Shown here in pieces: positions 26,237-38,820 of a stretch of DNA of 64,000 bases. Made by a program: the position numbers and the translations under genes. Positions within the stretch are counted from its first letter, which is position 1; each line of letters opens with the position of its first letter. A model generated the notes under the pieces. It searched no databases and was not told where the DNA came from. It was given only the letters and a program-made list of their open reading frames with translations. The DNA is from Reticulascus tulasneorum. Its lineage: Eukaryota > Ascomycota > Sordariomycetes > Glomerellales > Reticulascaceae. The stretch is from contig LSAX01000004.1 in the NCBI GenBank assembly GCA_001557505.1, positions 1,488,001-1,552,000 on the forward strand. The letters are read 5' to 3'.

Positions 26237-28734
26237 TTATATTTTCTTTTATAAATAACTCTAAATCTTTAATATCTTTAATTTTCCAGCTTTTTAATAA
26301 TATAAGCTGTTTAATAATATCCGGATTAAGCTTATTTCGATTTTTAATAATAATATTTCCTCTTATAAAAAAAATATGTTTAATAGAAGTAGATGTAGCT
26401 GGTATAGCTAATATCTTTCTAACTAAAATAGTTAATATAAGAAATCGAATATTATTATTTTTCTAAAATTCTAAAGGTTTAACCTATAATTTATTAATAT
26501 TATATTTAAAATTAAATATTAAATAAAATATTAAAAATAAACTTACTTTTTTATTTATTATATTTTCTTTAAGATATATAATATATTCTTCTTCTATATT
26601 ATCTAAATTTATATATATATCATCATCTAAATTAGAATTTAAAGATTGTTGATTATTATAAATATCGGTATTTAGTTCGTTAAAAGATTTAGTAAACAGG
26701 TTATTATACTGAGGTCTAATTTCGTTTTTTAATCTATTAATTAATATTAATATAAATATAAAATTAATTAATTAATTAAAATAATTAATAACTTATTTTA
26801 AATATTTAACTTTTAATAAATTATTTATATCTTTATTAATATTCGAATAAAAATATAATAACCCTTTTTCGTTAAAATGATTTAATTTAAGTCTAGGATC
26901 TAATATAAGCACTAATAAATAAGGTTTATAATTATTTATTAAATTAGAAGTTAATTTCCGAGGAAAATACTTTTCTAATTTAATAATTCCAGTTTGAATA
27001 GTTGTTATAAAGCTATTATAATAGTCTTTCTATTTAATTATTAATAAATAAAAATAAAATTATATAAAAATTAATATACTTATTAAACTAAGATTTCTTC
27101 AACTAGATTCTTTATATTTATTAATAAGAGATTTTAATTTATTATATATTTGATAAATATATAATAAACCCTTATTAAGTATAATATAAGATTCTGTTTG
27201 TAATTTAATAGACGGTTTAACAAATATTTCAAATATATTCTTTAAATCTATTAAAGAATTTTATTTAAAATCTATTAAAAAAACTCTTTTAAAGTCTTGA
27301 TTTATTATATTATTTTGAATATAAATTAAAGGGTATTTTAATTTAAGAGTTGTATTAATTATATAATATGTTGAATTTTATTAAGTAATATTATCTATAT
27401 AATTAGTTAATAAATATAATAATATAATATTTAAATATTAATTTAAAATAAGACTTACTAAGTGGTATTTATTTAATATTATAATTAGAAAGAATAATAC
27501 CGTCTTTTTTATATTTATTGATTCTTTTTAATAATAATTTTCGATTTTCTTGTGCATATTTAATTAAAGTTACAATTTTCCGTAATTTAGAAATAATATC
27601 TATAATTAAATTAGTTAAATAATAAATTAAATAAAGTTAAAAATAACTTACTAATATATAATGATATATTATCTTCTTCTATATTTTGATTTTCGTTAAG
27701 ATTATCAATATAATCTAATAACTGATTTTCTGTATTTTTATTTAAAATATAATTTCGTAATATATCTTATGTTATTATATTTATAATATATGTTATATAT
27801 CGAATATCATTTAAAAACTCTTTATTAAAAGATTTATAATAATTCTTTTTAAAAGTATTAATAAATATATTATTATTTGTTATATTATCTTATGTAATAT
27901 TAAAATAAAATTAGTTAAATATTAATATTATAATAAAATAAAACTTACTTATAAATAGTAGATAATTTTAAACCTAGATAACTAGTTAATATATCTATAA
28001 ATTCATTATAGATATATAAACCAATATGATTTTCGGTTAATTCTTTAAAACCAATTAACTTATAGTTAATTTTAAAAGCCAAGTCGATATATATTAGTAT
28101 AATACTAATATAAGCTATTTGTATAATAGAAGTCTAAATATCAAAAGTTAAAGAAAATAAACCGTTATTTAAAACGTTATTTTCTAAATTAATATTTAAA
28201 ACTGATAAATGGTTATTAAAAGTATTTTCTAAAATACTTTTAATTTTCTATTTATTAATAACTAGTGAAAATCTATATTAAAATTAATATATATATATTT
28301 AAGCTTTTTAATAAAATAACTTATTTATTATAATAATTTAATAATTCTTTAAATGAATTTAAATTCAAAATATTAAATAATAAATTATTTTTAATAATAA
28401 AATTTAAAATCTTATTATAAACTTTATCTTCTTTAAAATCGGTTATAGTATTATTTCGAGGTCGTTTTCGGCTTTCTAAAGGATTATTAAAAAATGCTTA
28501 AGCTTGAAGTTTAGCTGAAGATTTTTATATAGAATATTAGTATATAAATATTTAATTATTAAAATAATAATAATAAATAACTTACTTTTTTGTCTTGTTT
28601 TTTCAGTTTCTTTATTATAAACAATGTTTAAATGCTTATTTTTATAATGTCGAGCAAAATTAGAAATTTGAAACCTTTTAATAGTTTTAATTTTTTTAAA
28701 AGTATAACTATATATAAAATATTAGTAAATATAA

Positions 28735-28915
28735 ATATAAAATATAAATATAACATATAAAATATAAAATATAAAATATAAAATATAAAATATAAAATAT
28801 AAAATATAAAATATAAAATATAAAATATAAAATATAAAATATAAAATATAAAATATAAAATATAAAATATAAAATATAAAATATAAAATATAAAATATAA
28901 AATATAAAATATAAC
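28735..28915. repeat. AAAATAT microsatellite in a transposase intron
   Basis: About 23 copies of a 7-bp unit (AAAATAT in some register) sit between the two exons flanking the BED-like region. They end at ACTTACGTAG, the reversed donor site of an intron. The same intron in element A is much shorter. Confidence 0.85.
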
Positions 28916-30065
28916 TTACGTAGTATAAAAAATAACTATTTCTCTTTCTTTATTAAGGTTGATAAGTAATAAAGATCAAGTAAATAAGTTATTTGTAAAT
29001 ATATAAATATTTGTTAAGTTATCAGACTTTAATTTATAACTTTCTTTATTATATTTAGAATTTTCAAAGTTATTAATATTACTAATATTAGTATTATTAT
29101 TAACTTCTTCTATTTCTAAATTAAAAAAACTAAAAATTAAAAAATTTCTATTAGTTGTTGTAAAAGAAGAATCTATTTTAAAAGACTTTAAAATACTTTA
29201 ATATATATCAAAAGATAATATGAAAGTAAGTTTTATAATTTAAAATATAATAAATTATAATGTTATTTTAAAAGTAAGTTTAAAAGTTAGAAATTAACAT
29301 TTTATTTATATTTAATTTCAAAATTCTAAAAGATTCTATATAATTCTATCTTATTATTAAGCCTTAATAATATTAATATTAAATAATTAATATAAAATTA
29401 TTAATTATTATTAATAATTACTTAATTAATAATTAAATTCTAGAAGTTTTTATAGAATTCTATCTTATTATTAAGCCTTAATAATAATAAATAAGTATAA
29501 AATTATTAATAATTACTTAATCAATAATCAAATTTTAGAAGTTTTTATATAATTCTATCTTATTATTAAGCCTTAATAATATTAATATTAAATAACTAAT
29601 ATAAAATTATTAATTATTATTAATAATACCTTAATTAATAATTAAATTTTAGAAATTTCTATAGAATTTTATCTTATTATTAAGTTTTAATAATATTAAT
29701 ATTAAATAATTAATATAAAACTAATAAATATTATTAATAATTATTTAATTAATAATTAAATTCTAAAAGTTTCTATATAATTTTATTTTTTATTAAACTT
29801 TAATAATATTAAAAATAATTATTATTATATAATTATTAATTATTAATTATTTTTAAATTTAATATAGTTTTATTATTAATAATATATTAATGATAATATT
29901 TTAATCTTTTTAGTCTTTTTAGTTAGTCTTTAGTTAGTCTTAGTTAGTCTTAGTTAGTTTAGTTAGTTTTTTTTTTTTTTTAGTTAGTTTAATTAAATTA
30001 AAGACTAACTAAAATAGTTTTAATCAAGCTAAAGACTAAATTAACTAACTAAAATCACAACCTTG

Positions 30066-32146
30066 TATATTATTAATAACTAACCGCCGAAATCATAGCA
30101 AAGATATTCTAATAAATCATAGATTATTTAGAGTTACTTAATTTTTAAAACCTAAATATAAGATTACTTAAATCTTAATATTATATTATATAAATAAGAA
30201 AATCTATTATTAATATATTAATAAATAATTGGTGAACATAAAAGACTATTTATTACTAACTATGACCACGACCAAAAAGTCTATTATGGCCGTATTTCCT
30301 TAAGCTATAAAGACGTTTACATCCTTAGCGAATAAATAATATAAAATTAATAATAAAAGATTAGCTAATAAAGATAGAAGTCTAAAGACGTTTATATCTA
30401 TATCTTTGTCAAGTAAGTGTTAGGGACTTAATAGAGGAAAAAGTATAAAGAGTAAGTTATTATTATTATTATTATTAATTAAGATCTTCTTCGTTATTAT
30501 TAAGAATTTTAATATAAAGTTTAAAATCGTTAAATAATTAACGATTAGACGTTATATTATTATTATTAAGAAAATCTAATTATTTTTTAGGTAATTAGTT
30601 ATAATTAACTAATAAACTTATAAGATCTCTATCTAAATTCATATTATTATTTTGTTAACTAAGGATACTTTATCTAAAACGTTTTAAAAATATCTAGCTA
30701 ATAAAAGTTATAATATTTATAAAAGCTATATAATTATAAACAACTAATTAAATATTTAGAATATAAAATAGAAAAAACGTTAATAACTTACTAAATAATC
30801 GTATATACTAAATCTGCTTTATAATAATATTAAAATTAGTTAGTGTTAAGATAATATCTTAAAGATAACTTATTAATTATATATTATAAATAAAAGCCAG
30901 CTTAATATTAATAATAGTAAATTCTAATTTAATAAGATTAAGATATATTTTTACTTAAAGAAATAATATTAATAATAAATAATTAACAAAGATTTACTAA
31001 TTATTTATATTAATTTAATATAATTATAAAATTATTATATTATATATAAAAAATAGTTTTATTAGTTAATAAGCTTAGATAATTATAAACTTAAAAATAG
31101 CTAATAAGTTAACAAAGAAGTTAATAATTTCCTTAAAATTATATATTAAAAATAATATTAATAAGTTCTTAGCAAGAGCTTGTTAATATTAGTTTTAATT
31201 TTAAAATTAAAAATATAAATAATAATATTATAAAACTAAAAAAGGATTTAAATATATTAATAACACGTTTTTACTAAATAATTAATAAACTTACGGTAAA
31301 ATAACGTTTATTATCATAATAATAATAATTATATCGTTTAAGATTATTAATAATAATATAATAAAAGATTTTTTCAATATTTTAATATTAAATATAAATA
31401 TAATAAATATAAAAAATAATATTATCATATTAACTAAAAATATATATATCTTTATTATAAAAAAACATAAAAGTTAGATTAATATCTATAATATTAATAA
31501 CTTAACAACGATCTAACGAAAGCTAAGTAAAAATAAAGATGATTAATAATTAAAAATAAAATAATAATAACGATTAAGATAATTAACGAGAATTTAGAAA
31601 AAAGTTAATAAAAAAAGAAAAAAGATAATAATAATAATAAGATTATAATCTAAAGAAGAAGAATTAATTAAAAAGATAAATTTATAAATAAAAGGTAATA
31701 AACTATTTACTAATTATGTTATATATAAATAAAATTTTATTTTATATATTTATATAGTTATTATTAAAATGATAATAACAAAAAAAAGAAATAAATATAT
31801 AATATTATAAATAATTATTATAAAATAATATAACTATTATAATAGTTAAGATAAAGATTAATAATATAAAAAATAATAATTTTTTATATAAAAACAAAAA
31901 ACATAACAATTATCTATAAAATAACCGTTAACGTAATAATATATCTAATAATATATTAGAAATAACTTAGCTTTACCTAGCTTTATATTTAAGATATAAG
32001 CTATAATTAGCTAAAATTAACATAATTATTATCAGTCTAATAACTATAAGCCGACTTATTATTAATAACTTTTTTTCTTTACAGAAGGTTTTTTAATAAA
32101 TATCTAACCTAAGGTTACTAAGGACTAATAACTTTAGAAAAAAGAT
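30066..32146 (+). mobile_element. Gypsy copy 2, extended 3' region between integrase and 3' LTR
   Basis: The first bases repeat the G target site and continue the chromodomain tail. Positions about 30170-30490 match the leftmost 320 bases of the window on the opposite strand, so this is part of the element and not a later insertion. The remainder, about 1.7 kb, has no recognised domain. A reading from the ATG at 30262 stays free of TGA for roughly 900 bases and is broken only by TAA/TAG, which would fit a RIP-damaged extra open reading frame. I cannot assign a function. Confidence 0.5.
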
Positions 32147-32356
32147 AATTATAAAGGTTCTAATAAGCTAAAGGCCGTTAAACCCTAGGCGAGTACTTAG
32201 CAAAATAATCAAGCTAAACCTTTAAAAATAATAAGATTTACCTTAATAAGACTTAAAAGGTAAATTAAAATCTTATAATATAAATAATACTTAATATGAT
32301 AATCATAAAATACCTATCTTCTTCCTTAATTATAACCTTTAGTTAGTTCCTTTATA
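32147..32356 (+). repeat. Candidate 3' LTR of Gypsy copy 2 (210 bp)
   Basis: This block matches the reverse complement of 9371-9580 across 210 bp, with several surviving GC positions around 32190-32215. Placement 3' of the integrase supports an LTR. Outside it the two copies do not align. Confidence 0.6.
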
Positions 32357-32924
32357 TTAATTAATAATTAATAGATAATAATAAAATTAATAATATATAC
32401 TAAATATATTAACAAAAGAATTTTTAACTAATAAAAAAATATAAAAATATAACGTCTTTAAGATTACAACGTTCTTATTAATTTAATATAATGTTCTTAT
32501 TAATTATTATAAATAAATATTAATAAATTATTTAAAATTATTTAATAATATTTTAATTATTTTATATTATTAAAAACAAAAAGTTTTTTAAAATAAATAT
32601 AAAATAACATTATTAAATAATATTTTATATATTAAATTATTTAATATTTTTACTAAAAGATTTTTATCTTAATAAAATAAAATATATAAATTAAAATCTA
32701 AATTTATTAATTTATTAATTTATATTATATAATTAATTATTTAAATTTAATAAAATATTTTTATTTTATTTATAATAAACTTAAATTTTTTATTTCATTA
32801 AAATATTACTTTATTCATAATAATTAACATATTAACAAAACATCTAAAACCATAAGTTAGTTATCCTTATCCGAACACACATCCTACGTAGTACACTCAC
32901 ACTACCTGATACTATCACATTTCC
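32357..32924. other. End of AT-rich block and upstream region of first gene
   Basis: Featureless A/T sequence continues to about 32,845. Base composition then changes within a few tens of bases to normal genic sequence. The first gene starts at 32925, leaving only about 75 bp of normal-composition promoter. Confidence 0.6.
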
Positions 32925-35698
32925 ATGGATTCCATAAGATTTAGTGGCGATCCACTTAGGAGGATGTCGCTAGCTGAGATGGGATTCGAAATTCTAAATG
33001 TCTTCGAAAAGCTTAAAGATGTTGACAAGTCAAATACACCAGAAGGGTGGCCAGCATTTTCAATTTCTCTTGCTACGGAAGCAGAACGGTTCGAGCTGTG
33101 GTCAGTAAATCTAGGACTCTTTGTCGTAGGCCATGGGTCTTTGGATTACCGTGTCAGGGACGCGGATAGGCTAGCGCAGACAATCTGGAGATTTTTGAAG
33201 GAGCTCAAAGACTCATTAGTAGAAGGTGGTTACTCCACTATCTGTCAGTTTCCTCGCTGATGTGCCTCGCACAGTGCTTGAGCTATCTACTCCGAAGATC
33301 AAACTGCTGCCGGATGATTGCGAAGGATTGCAAATTGCCTCACCCCTGGCCATTGCGGAGGAGGAGGAGGAGGATCATGAAGATGACAATGACGATTACG
33401 GTGATGACGACGACGATGTTGAAGAGTCGGACTTGGATATACTGTTGGATGCTGTGCAAGATCCCATTAACCGACTCTACAGAGTGTCGACGAAGATTCG
33501 TAACCCTTCATCAAGATTTGGGTCATCGAAGGCAGCGAGTCACCAGCAGATAGACGAAGAATCAGGCATTGACTTTCTCTGGGCTGTTGCGAAGTACGAC
33601 CACGACCATATCAATTCCCTTTTCATGCAATATCAAAAGTCTAGGGTGCTTCAGGAGCATGAAACTGTGGAGCCGCTTGAAAAACGTGGCGGCGAAGACG
33701 ACGACGGTGTCTGGGAGCCGCTTCGGACACTGCTGTCCGATTATCAAGCGGACACTTTTCTTAGCAATCGCATAGCTCGGGCTAACGTCCACCGGAGGCA
33801 GCAATTTGCATACTGGAAGAAGCATCGAGACAAGCTGATGCGGCACACGAAGGCCTCTATATCTACCCAAAGCCTTCAAATTGGAATGGAAGACACTGTG
33901 CCCCCTCCGGCAGTGCAAAGATATGTATCAAATGATTCATCAATGCCGATGAGTCCTCCCCCACCATCAGTGACAACAGCCAGCCACCTAAATATCTTGC
34001 AGCTAGCCGCCATTGACCATCGATCTACTGTCACCGTATCTGAATATGCACCCTCAGCCTGGCAGCCGGCCAAGGATGCCGTGAGCTTCCCTTCCCCACC
34101 AAGAAGCCAATCAGGCGAGATGTTCTTCGAATGCCCATACTGTTACACCTTCTGCACCAGGGAGACTCTGGCTGAGAAGGCGTGGAGGTAAGACAGCGCT
34201 GTGTGACCCGGAACATAAACTGCAAGGCTAACCCAACCGTAGGGCCCATCTTATACATGATCTGCGGCCTTACGTCTGTACCTACGAGGATTGTAAGAAT
34301 CCAGACCAGCTGTATGACAACCGTCAAGATTGGATCCATCACGAAAACACTAGCCATCGGATGGTCTGGCGTTGCCCCGAGCACTCGGACCAAGCATTTA
34401 CCCAGCTCGACGAGTATCAAAGGCACCTTGAAAACCAACATGCCAAGCACAGCACCGATTCATCAGCCAGTCGGATGATTCGCGCCAGTGAGTCGATATC
34501 AGCATCACAGGATAGGCTGTGTCCAATATGCGCTGTATGTCTTGAGACACCAAAGTCAATGCAAAGTCACATCGCATTACACTTGGAGAGATTTGCTCTG
34601 TTTTCGTTGCCACGATCAGCCTGCGAAGATGACGACATTTCGAATGCCGATTCAGACAGAGCAAATGGTACGGTTGAAGGTTCTAGAGACGAAGATTTTG
34701 ACGGAGACCTAGACATTATAGTCGAGCAAGATGAAACGAGAGTCGAAGTGGCCGAAGAAGCAAAGGTCACTGGGGCTGATGAAAATGCAGTAATCGTGAC
34801 TGCGACGATTGTCAAAACATTTCAGGAACATACGACCCCAGTTTACGCAGTCGTATTCTCCCCGGATGCTCAGTTGATTGCGTCTGTCTCTGACGATGAG
34901 GTCGTAAGGCTCTGGGACCTGGCGACAGGAGTTGCACGTGCCCCCCTTATGGGACACACAAGGGGGTTCCGATCACTTGCATTCTCTCCAGACGGCGCTG
35001 TAATAGCGTCCGGCTCGTACGACAGGACAACCAAACTTTGGGACGCAAATACGGGCTCAATGCTGCGCACGCTTCAAGGCCATGCTGCGGCAGTCAGCGG
35101 ACTTTCGTTCTCGTCCGATAGCAAACTGCTTGCCTCTGCGTCTCACGATAGGACCGTCGCCCTTTGGGACGTAGTAACAGGGACAAGGCGCTTCGCTCTC
35201 CTAGGCCACACCGTTGGCATCTGGTCTGTGGCTATCTCGCCAGACAACAAAGTAGTTGCATCAGGATCCAATGATAGAACTGTCAAAATCTGGGACACGT
35301 CGACAGGATCGTTGCTACACACTCTGAGAGGCCATGGGCGAGTGATCTACTCAGTCGCATTCTCGCCAGACAGCAAGATTTTGGCAACAGGCTCAAATGA
35401 CTGGACCATCAGGCTCTGGGATGCAGCTACCGGAGAGCTGACTAGGATCCTCGAAGGTCATTCGCAGGGCCTCACTACATTAGCATTTTCGCCCGACGGA
35501 GCGCTCATGGCATCTGGATCTTGCGATCACACAATTCGGATCTGGGATACAACTAGTTGGACAACGGCCACGATTCTTCACGGCCACTCATCTGATGTGC
35601 ATGTTGTAGCATTTTCAAAGGACGGCTCACGTCTTGCCTCGGGGTCTCGTGATACGACGGTCAAACTCTGGGATCTCACAGTGACAAGGAAAGTTTAG
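32925..35698 (+). CDS. C2H2 zinc-finger protein with seven WD40 repeats
   Basis: Proposed exons are 32925-33228, 33275-34187 and 34243-35698, giving 890 residues. The N-terminal ~100 residues resemble the short helical domain that precedes C2H2 fingers in many fungal proteins (SLDYRVRDA block). A strongly acidic run lies at about residues 129-155. C2H2-like fingers begin near residue 387 (ECPYC) and continue through YVCTYEDC, WRCPEH and LCPIC blocks to about residue 525. Seven WD40 repeats, each ending LWD or IWD, fill residues about 595-890 and should form one propeller. The WD40 part resembles HET-E-type repeats, but no NACHT domain is present. The first intron is either 33229-33274 or 33226-33274. 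Function is unknown; proteins of this build are usually considered part of fungal nonself or stress recognition, which is inference. It is the gene nearest the AT-rich block. Confidence 0.82.
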
Positions 35699-36600
35699 GC
35701 ATCCTCAAGGCAAGGCCAGGCTCTACAATCTACACGATAAGTCGCTCTTCCTGGTGTCGACCTCATGCGGGGTACGTCCGTATTTATTTACATTTTCAAT
35801 GCTCGATTTGCCGCGGTTGCATAAGTAATTATGCACCCTCTACATTTTCAATGCGACCCCCACCCATTTTGACAGACTACGGACTTCCCTAGCTGGGGCC
35901 TGAAGGCTTCACTACAATCTATATCCAAGTACCTCAGGAGATAGGTACTACGTGGTTCGCTGTTCGCCAACTGAGTGCTCAGGTTCATGGTTGAATTATA
36001 ATTGATCCCTGCCCAAACTGCTTGCCCTCCCCCCATTTCTTTCAGGGGAGGTGGGCTACTGAGTGTAGTACTACTCTATCGTATTGTTAGAAGATTCTAC
36101 AAATATTCAGGCGAATACTCTACTAAACTCCAATACGCATCTCATAAGGGATTCTTGAACCTATCCAGCTAGATATGCAATCAATATCTCTTCGGACAGA
36201 TATCTACTAGTAAGGTAGTTGAATGTCCTCGTCCATCCTCTTATTCCTTTTCGTTATACTTATTCCCTCACCTCATTGGCCCCCAAAGTAGGCGGTTACT
36301 GCAAGTGCTGCAGCCTCGCTCAAGGTTGCGACCTGTTAAAAGTGTGTGAAAACCTACCAATGGCGCCCAGCTCGCATCTGGAAGATTTGTCTACTCAACA
36401 CAGGGTCTCTACCCCGCCCAGATCGTCTGGCAAGGTCTCCCAAGATAATTGCAATCACAGCAGGGCTTGCTGTACCATTTGTTACACTCTCACCCTCCCT
36501 CGTTGATGCTTTTGGCGATCAGCTCTCATGCCTAGGATATTGTTAGTATTTCAGTTCTCACCGTGCAAGGTGTATCCTGGGCAGCAGTCACCTATCCACA
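35699..36600. other. Intergenic region, no gene supported
   Basis: About 900 bp separate the WD40 gene from the next start codon. Short open frames near 36219-36546 lack family similarity or convincing splice structure. No repeats or RNA genes were recognised. Confidence 0.55.
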
Positions 36601-38339
36601 ATGTCGGGGGTTGAGATCATTGGTCTTGCACTGGGAGTACTGCCAATCTTGTTGAAGTCCGTGGATCTGTACAAGGACAGTATACGCAGGGCAGGGACTG
36701 CAATTCGAAAACGAAAATATGTCGAAAAACTAGCTCGTGCACTTCTCCTCCAGCAACAAATACTCGAAGAGACTGTCAAGTCAGTTATTTTGTCGAGTGG
36801 CTGTGAAAATACCTGGGATCTGGACGATGATCCCTTTACTTATTTCAAGGACGAATCGATTCGGGAACAAGTGGAGGACTACTTAGGGCCAAAGAACACT
36901 GTCGCATTTGTTGGAATACTTGAGAGGAGTAACGACACTGTGAAGAAGGTTGCGAGGAACATCACCGGGTTGGTCCCGACCTACAAGGTACTGTTTGAAA
37001 TGATGACAGGCGATAGCATACATATTGACCGCAGCAGGACCCTACAGATGATCTTGTGGGAATTATCCATGCCAACAAAGAGAAGAGTGACATTCTAGTC
37101 GACATTGCTCCAAGAGTGAAACTTCTACTTGGAATAACAGATATGAAGGCCACTATTCAAGATCTCGACGAAGCCACAAGCGCACTTGATCGCTTTGCAA
37201 GGATTATTCTGTCAAATCGTCAAACAATCCAAAGCAGTTCTTCCAGGAAGGCGGTCAAGCTCGCCAAAGCGCTGCGGCACGTTCGGGCATTTGCCAGCAG
37301 CTTGTATCTTGCTATTTTCCAGGGCTGGAGTGAAGGATGCCATGGCAAACACGAAGCGAGACTATATCTTGATGATCGAGTCGACATCGCTGCTAACTTC
37401 TTGCAGCGAGTTGGAAAGGCTGACTCGGAGCCTCTATTGATTTTCGACCTCGTCTTCGCTGCTGGTGTTGGCCATGGAGAGGTTATGTATTATGAAACTG
37501 CAGTGCAAGTATTCGGCGAGGATGATTGTTACGATGACTATCGCATGCAGCTGGATAACATGAGCCTCGGGTCTTCTCGACTAACACTTGTTGTTCCTGC
37601 GAGCATATCGTCACCGAAACCTGAAGTCGCTTCAGTCACCAATATTTGCGATGCCATCCAGGAGGCCAAAGGCACCAAGCAACGGGTGTCTTTCGCGCTG
37701 ATAGGGAGCCAGCGGATTGGAACGATACCAGACGAGAAGAATCCCTATCAACTAGAGGAGGCGGCAACAGATGCGATATCCTTGAAAGACATTCTCTCAT
37801 CTGACAACGCACCTCTGCCGTGGAAATTTCGAATGCAGCTTGCCCTGAGACTCGCCTCAAGTCTCCTGCAGCTCCTCCAAACACAGTGGCTAAGGTGCGC
37901 ATGGTCAAAGGATGTGGTGTTTCTGCTCGTTCTTTCGACGGGCGAAAATACGATCCAGGTTGACCTGAACCGACCGTTCATCGCCAGTACATTTGGCCAT
38001 GGCTTATTGCATGAGCAAAGGGTAGAGCCAAAGGTGGCGCTTCTTGAACTAGGCATTCTGCTTCTGGAGATCTGGCACAAGACAACTCTGGAAGCTCGAT
38101 TTTCTCTGGGGAATCCGCCAGTGGCATACTATGATCGAATGGCACGCGCAGTGGAGTGGCTTGACGACGTGCATGAGCCTTTGCCAGATCTCTATGACAA
38201 GGCAGTTGCACATTGCCTGCGGGTGAACATTGGCGGCGAGTCAAGGTTTTTGGACTGGGAGGATCCAAAGCTCTGGAATGTAATCTGTGGCGACATCATT
38301 GAACCGCTTTCGAAAATCTGCAAGCAGTGGAGCGGATAG
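36601..38339 (+). CDS. DUF7580-type fungal protein (prion-inhibition/HET-like N-terminus)
   Basis: Exons 36601-36987 and 37035-38339 give 563 residues. The N-terminus MSGVEIIGLALGVLPILLKS is the hydrophobic helical start shared by many fungal proteins of the prion-inhibition and DUF7580 groups. The C-terminal half (about residues 330-560), with blocks such as SLKDILSSD, WSKDVVFLL, LLELGILLLEIWH and YDKAVAHCL, matches the DUF7580 kinase-like fold found beside such N-termini. The 47-base intron has a GTACTG donor, an ATTGAC branch and a GCAG acceptor, and splicing restores one frame. Kinase catalytic residues are not evident, so it is probably a pseudokinase-like scaffold. Role unknown; linkage to the WD40 gene suggests an accessory recognition locus, which is inference. 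Confidence 0.8.
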
Positions 38340-38820
38340 ATGTGCAAAAGTAGGCCGTAAGACGGCACTGACAGTCATGGTAGGAAGTCTGGTATTATTA
38401 ATGTATTCAAGTTTTAGAGTTCAGAAGTAGATTCGACAGCCTCAATCAAGTACTTGGAACGTGTGACCACATAAGCAAGATTATGGCCGAGTTAAACGCT
38501 GAAAATGGCATCGCCACAAATGGCACGTATCTTGTCCCATGCCTTGCCCCTTGTTGCTGGCGCGTCCTACAGCCTATGAAATGTTAGTTGGAGTTGCACA
38601 ACTTGCAACTACTAGGTATTCTCCCATTTCCTAATCAAGTCGTTTTCTGATAAGATAAGCGGAACTCATTGTGGGGCACTGTGGTAATAAGCAGTTATCT
38701 TAAATATCTGCACTCAGACCAAGAGTCGTGACGTTGAGAAAAATGACTAGCCGTGCTCACAGCTCCATGTTGATTGATTGATACACAAAGTGTGCGGTGC
38801 AACAACGGGTTGCTCTAGGA
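38340..38820. other. Intergenic region, no gene supported
   Basis: About 480 bp between two plus-strand genes. A GTG-initiated extension of the downstream frame to 38797 is possible but the ATG at 38821 is preferred. No repeats or RNA genes were seen. Confidence 0.55.

Larger units (their letters stand above)
25986..30065 (-). mobile_element. hAT DNA transposon G, full length, RIP-degraded
   Basis: This 4,080-bp element begins CAAGGTTGTGATTTTAGTCT; its right end reversed is CAAGGTTGTGATTTTAGTTA. It is flanked by perfect TATATTAT duplications inside the chromodomain region of Gypsy copy 2. The minus-strand transposase is closely related to element A, with a start reading MDSS near 29180, and the BED-like exon lies near 28590-28690. 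It is about 300 bp longer than A, largely because of a microsatellite in an intron. Confidence 0.88.

Noticed and set aside
1..32850. Calling the AT-rich block a centromere
   Set aside because: Composition and nested repeats fit, but they also fit other heterochromatin; sequence alone cannot tell.
36219..36546. Two overlapping short plus-strand frames before the DUF7580-type gene as possible upstream exons
   Set aside because: The gene already has a family-typical N-terminus at 36601, and no splice path joins these frames to it convincingly.
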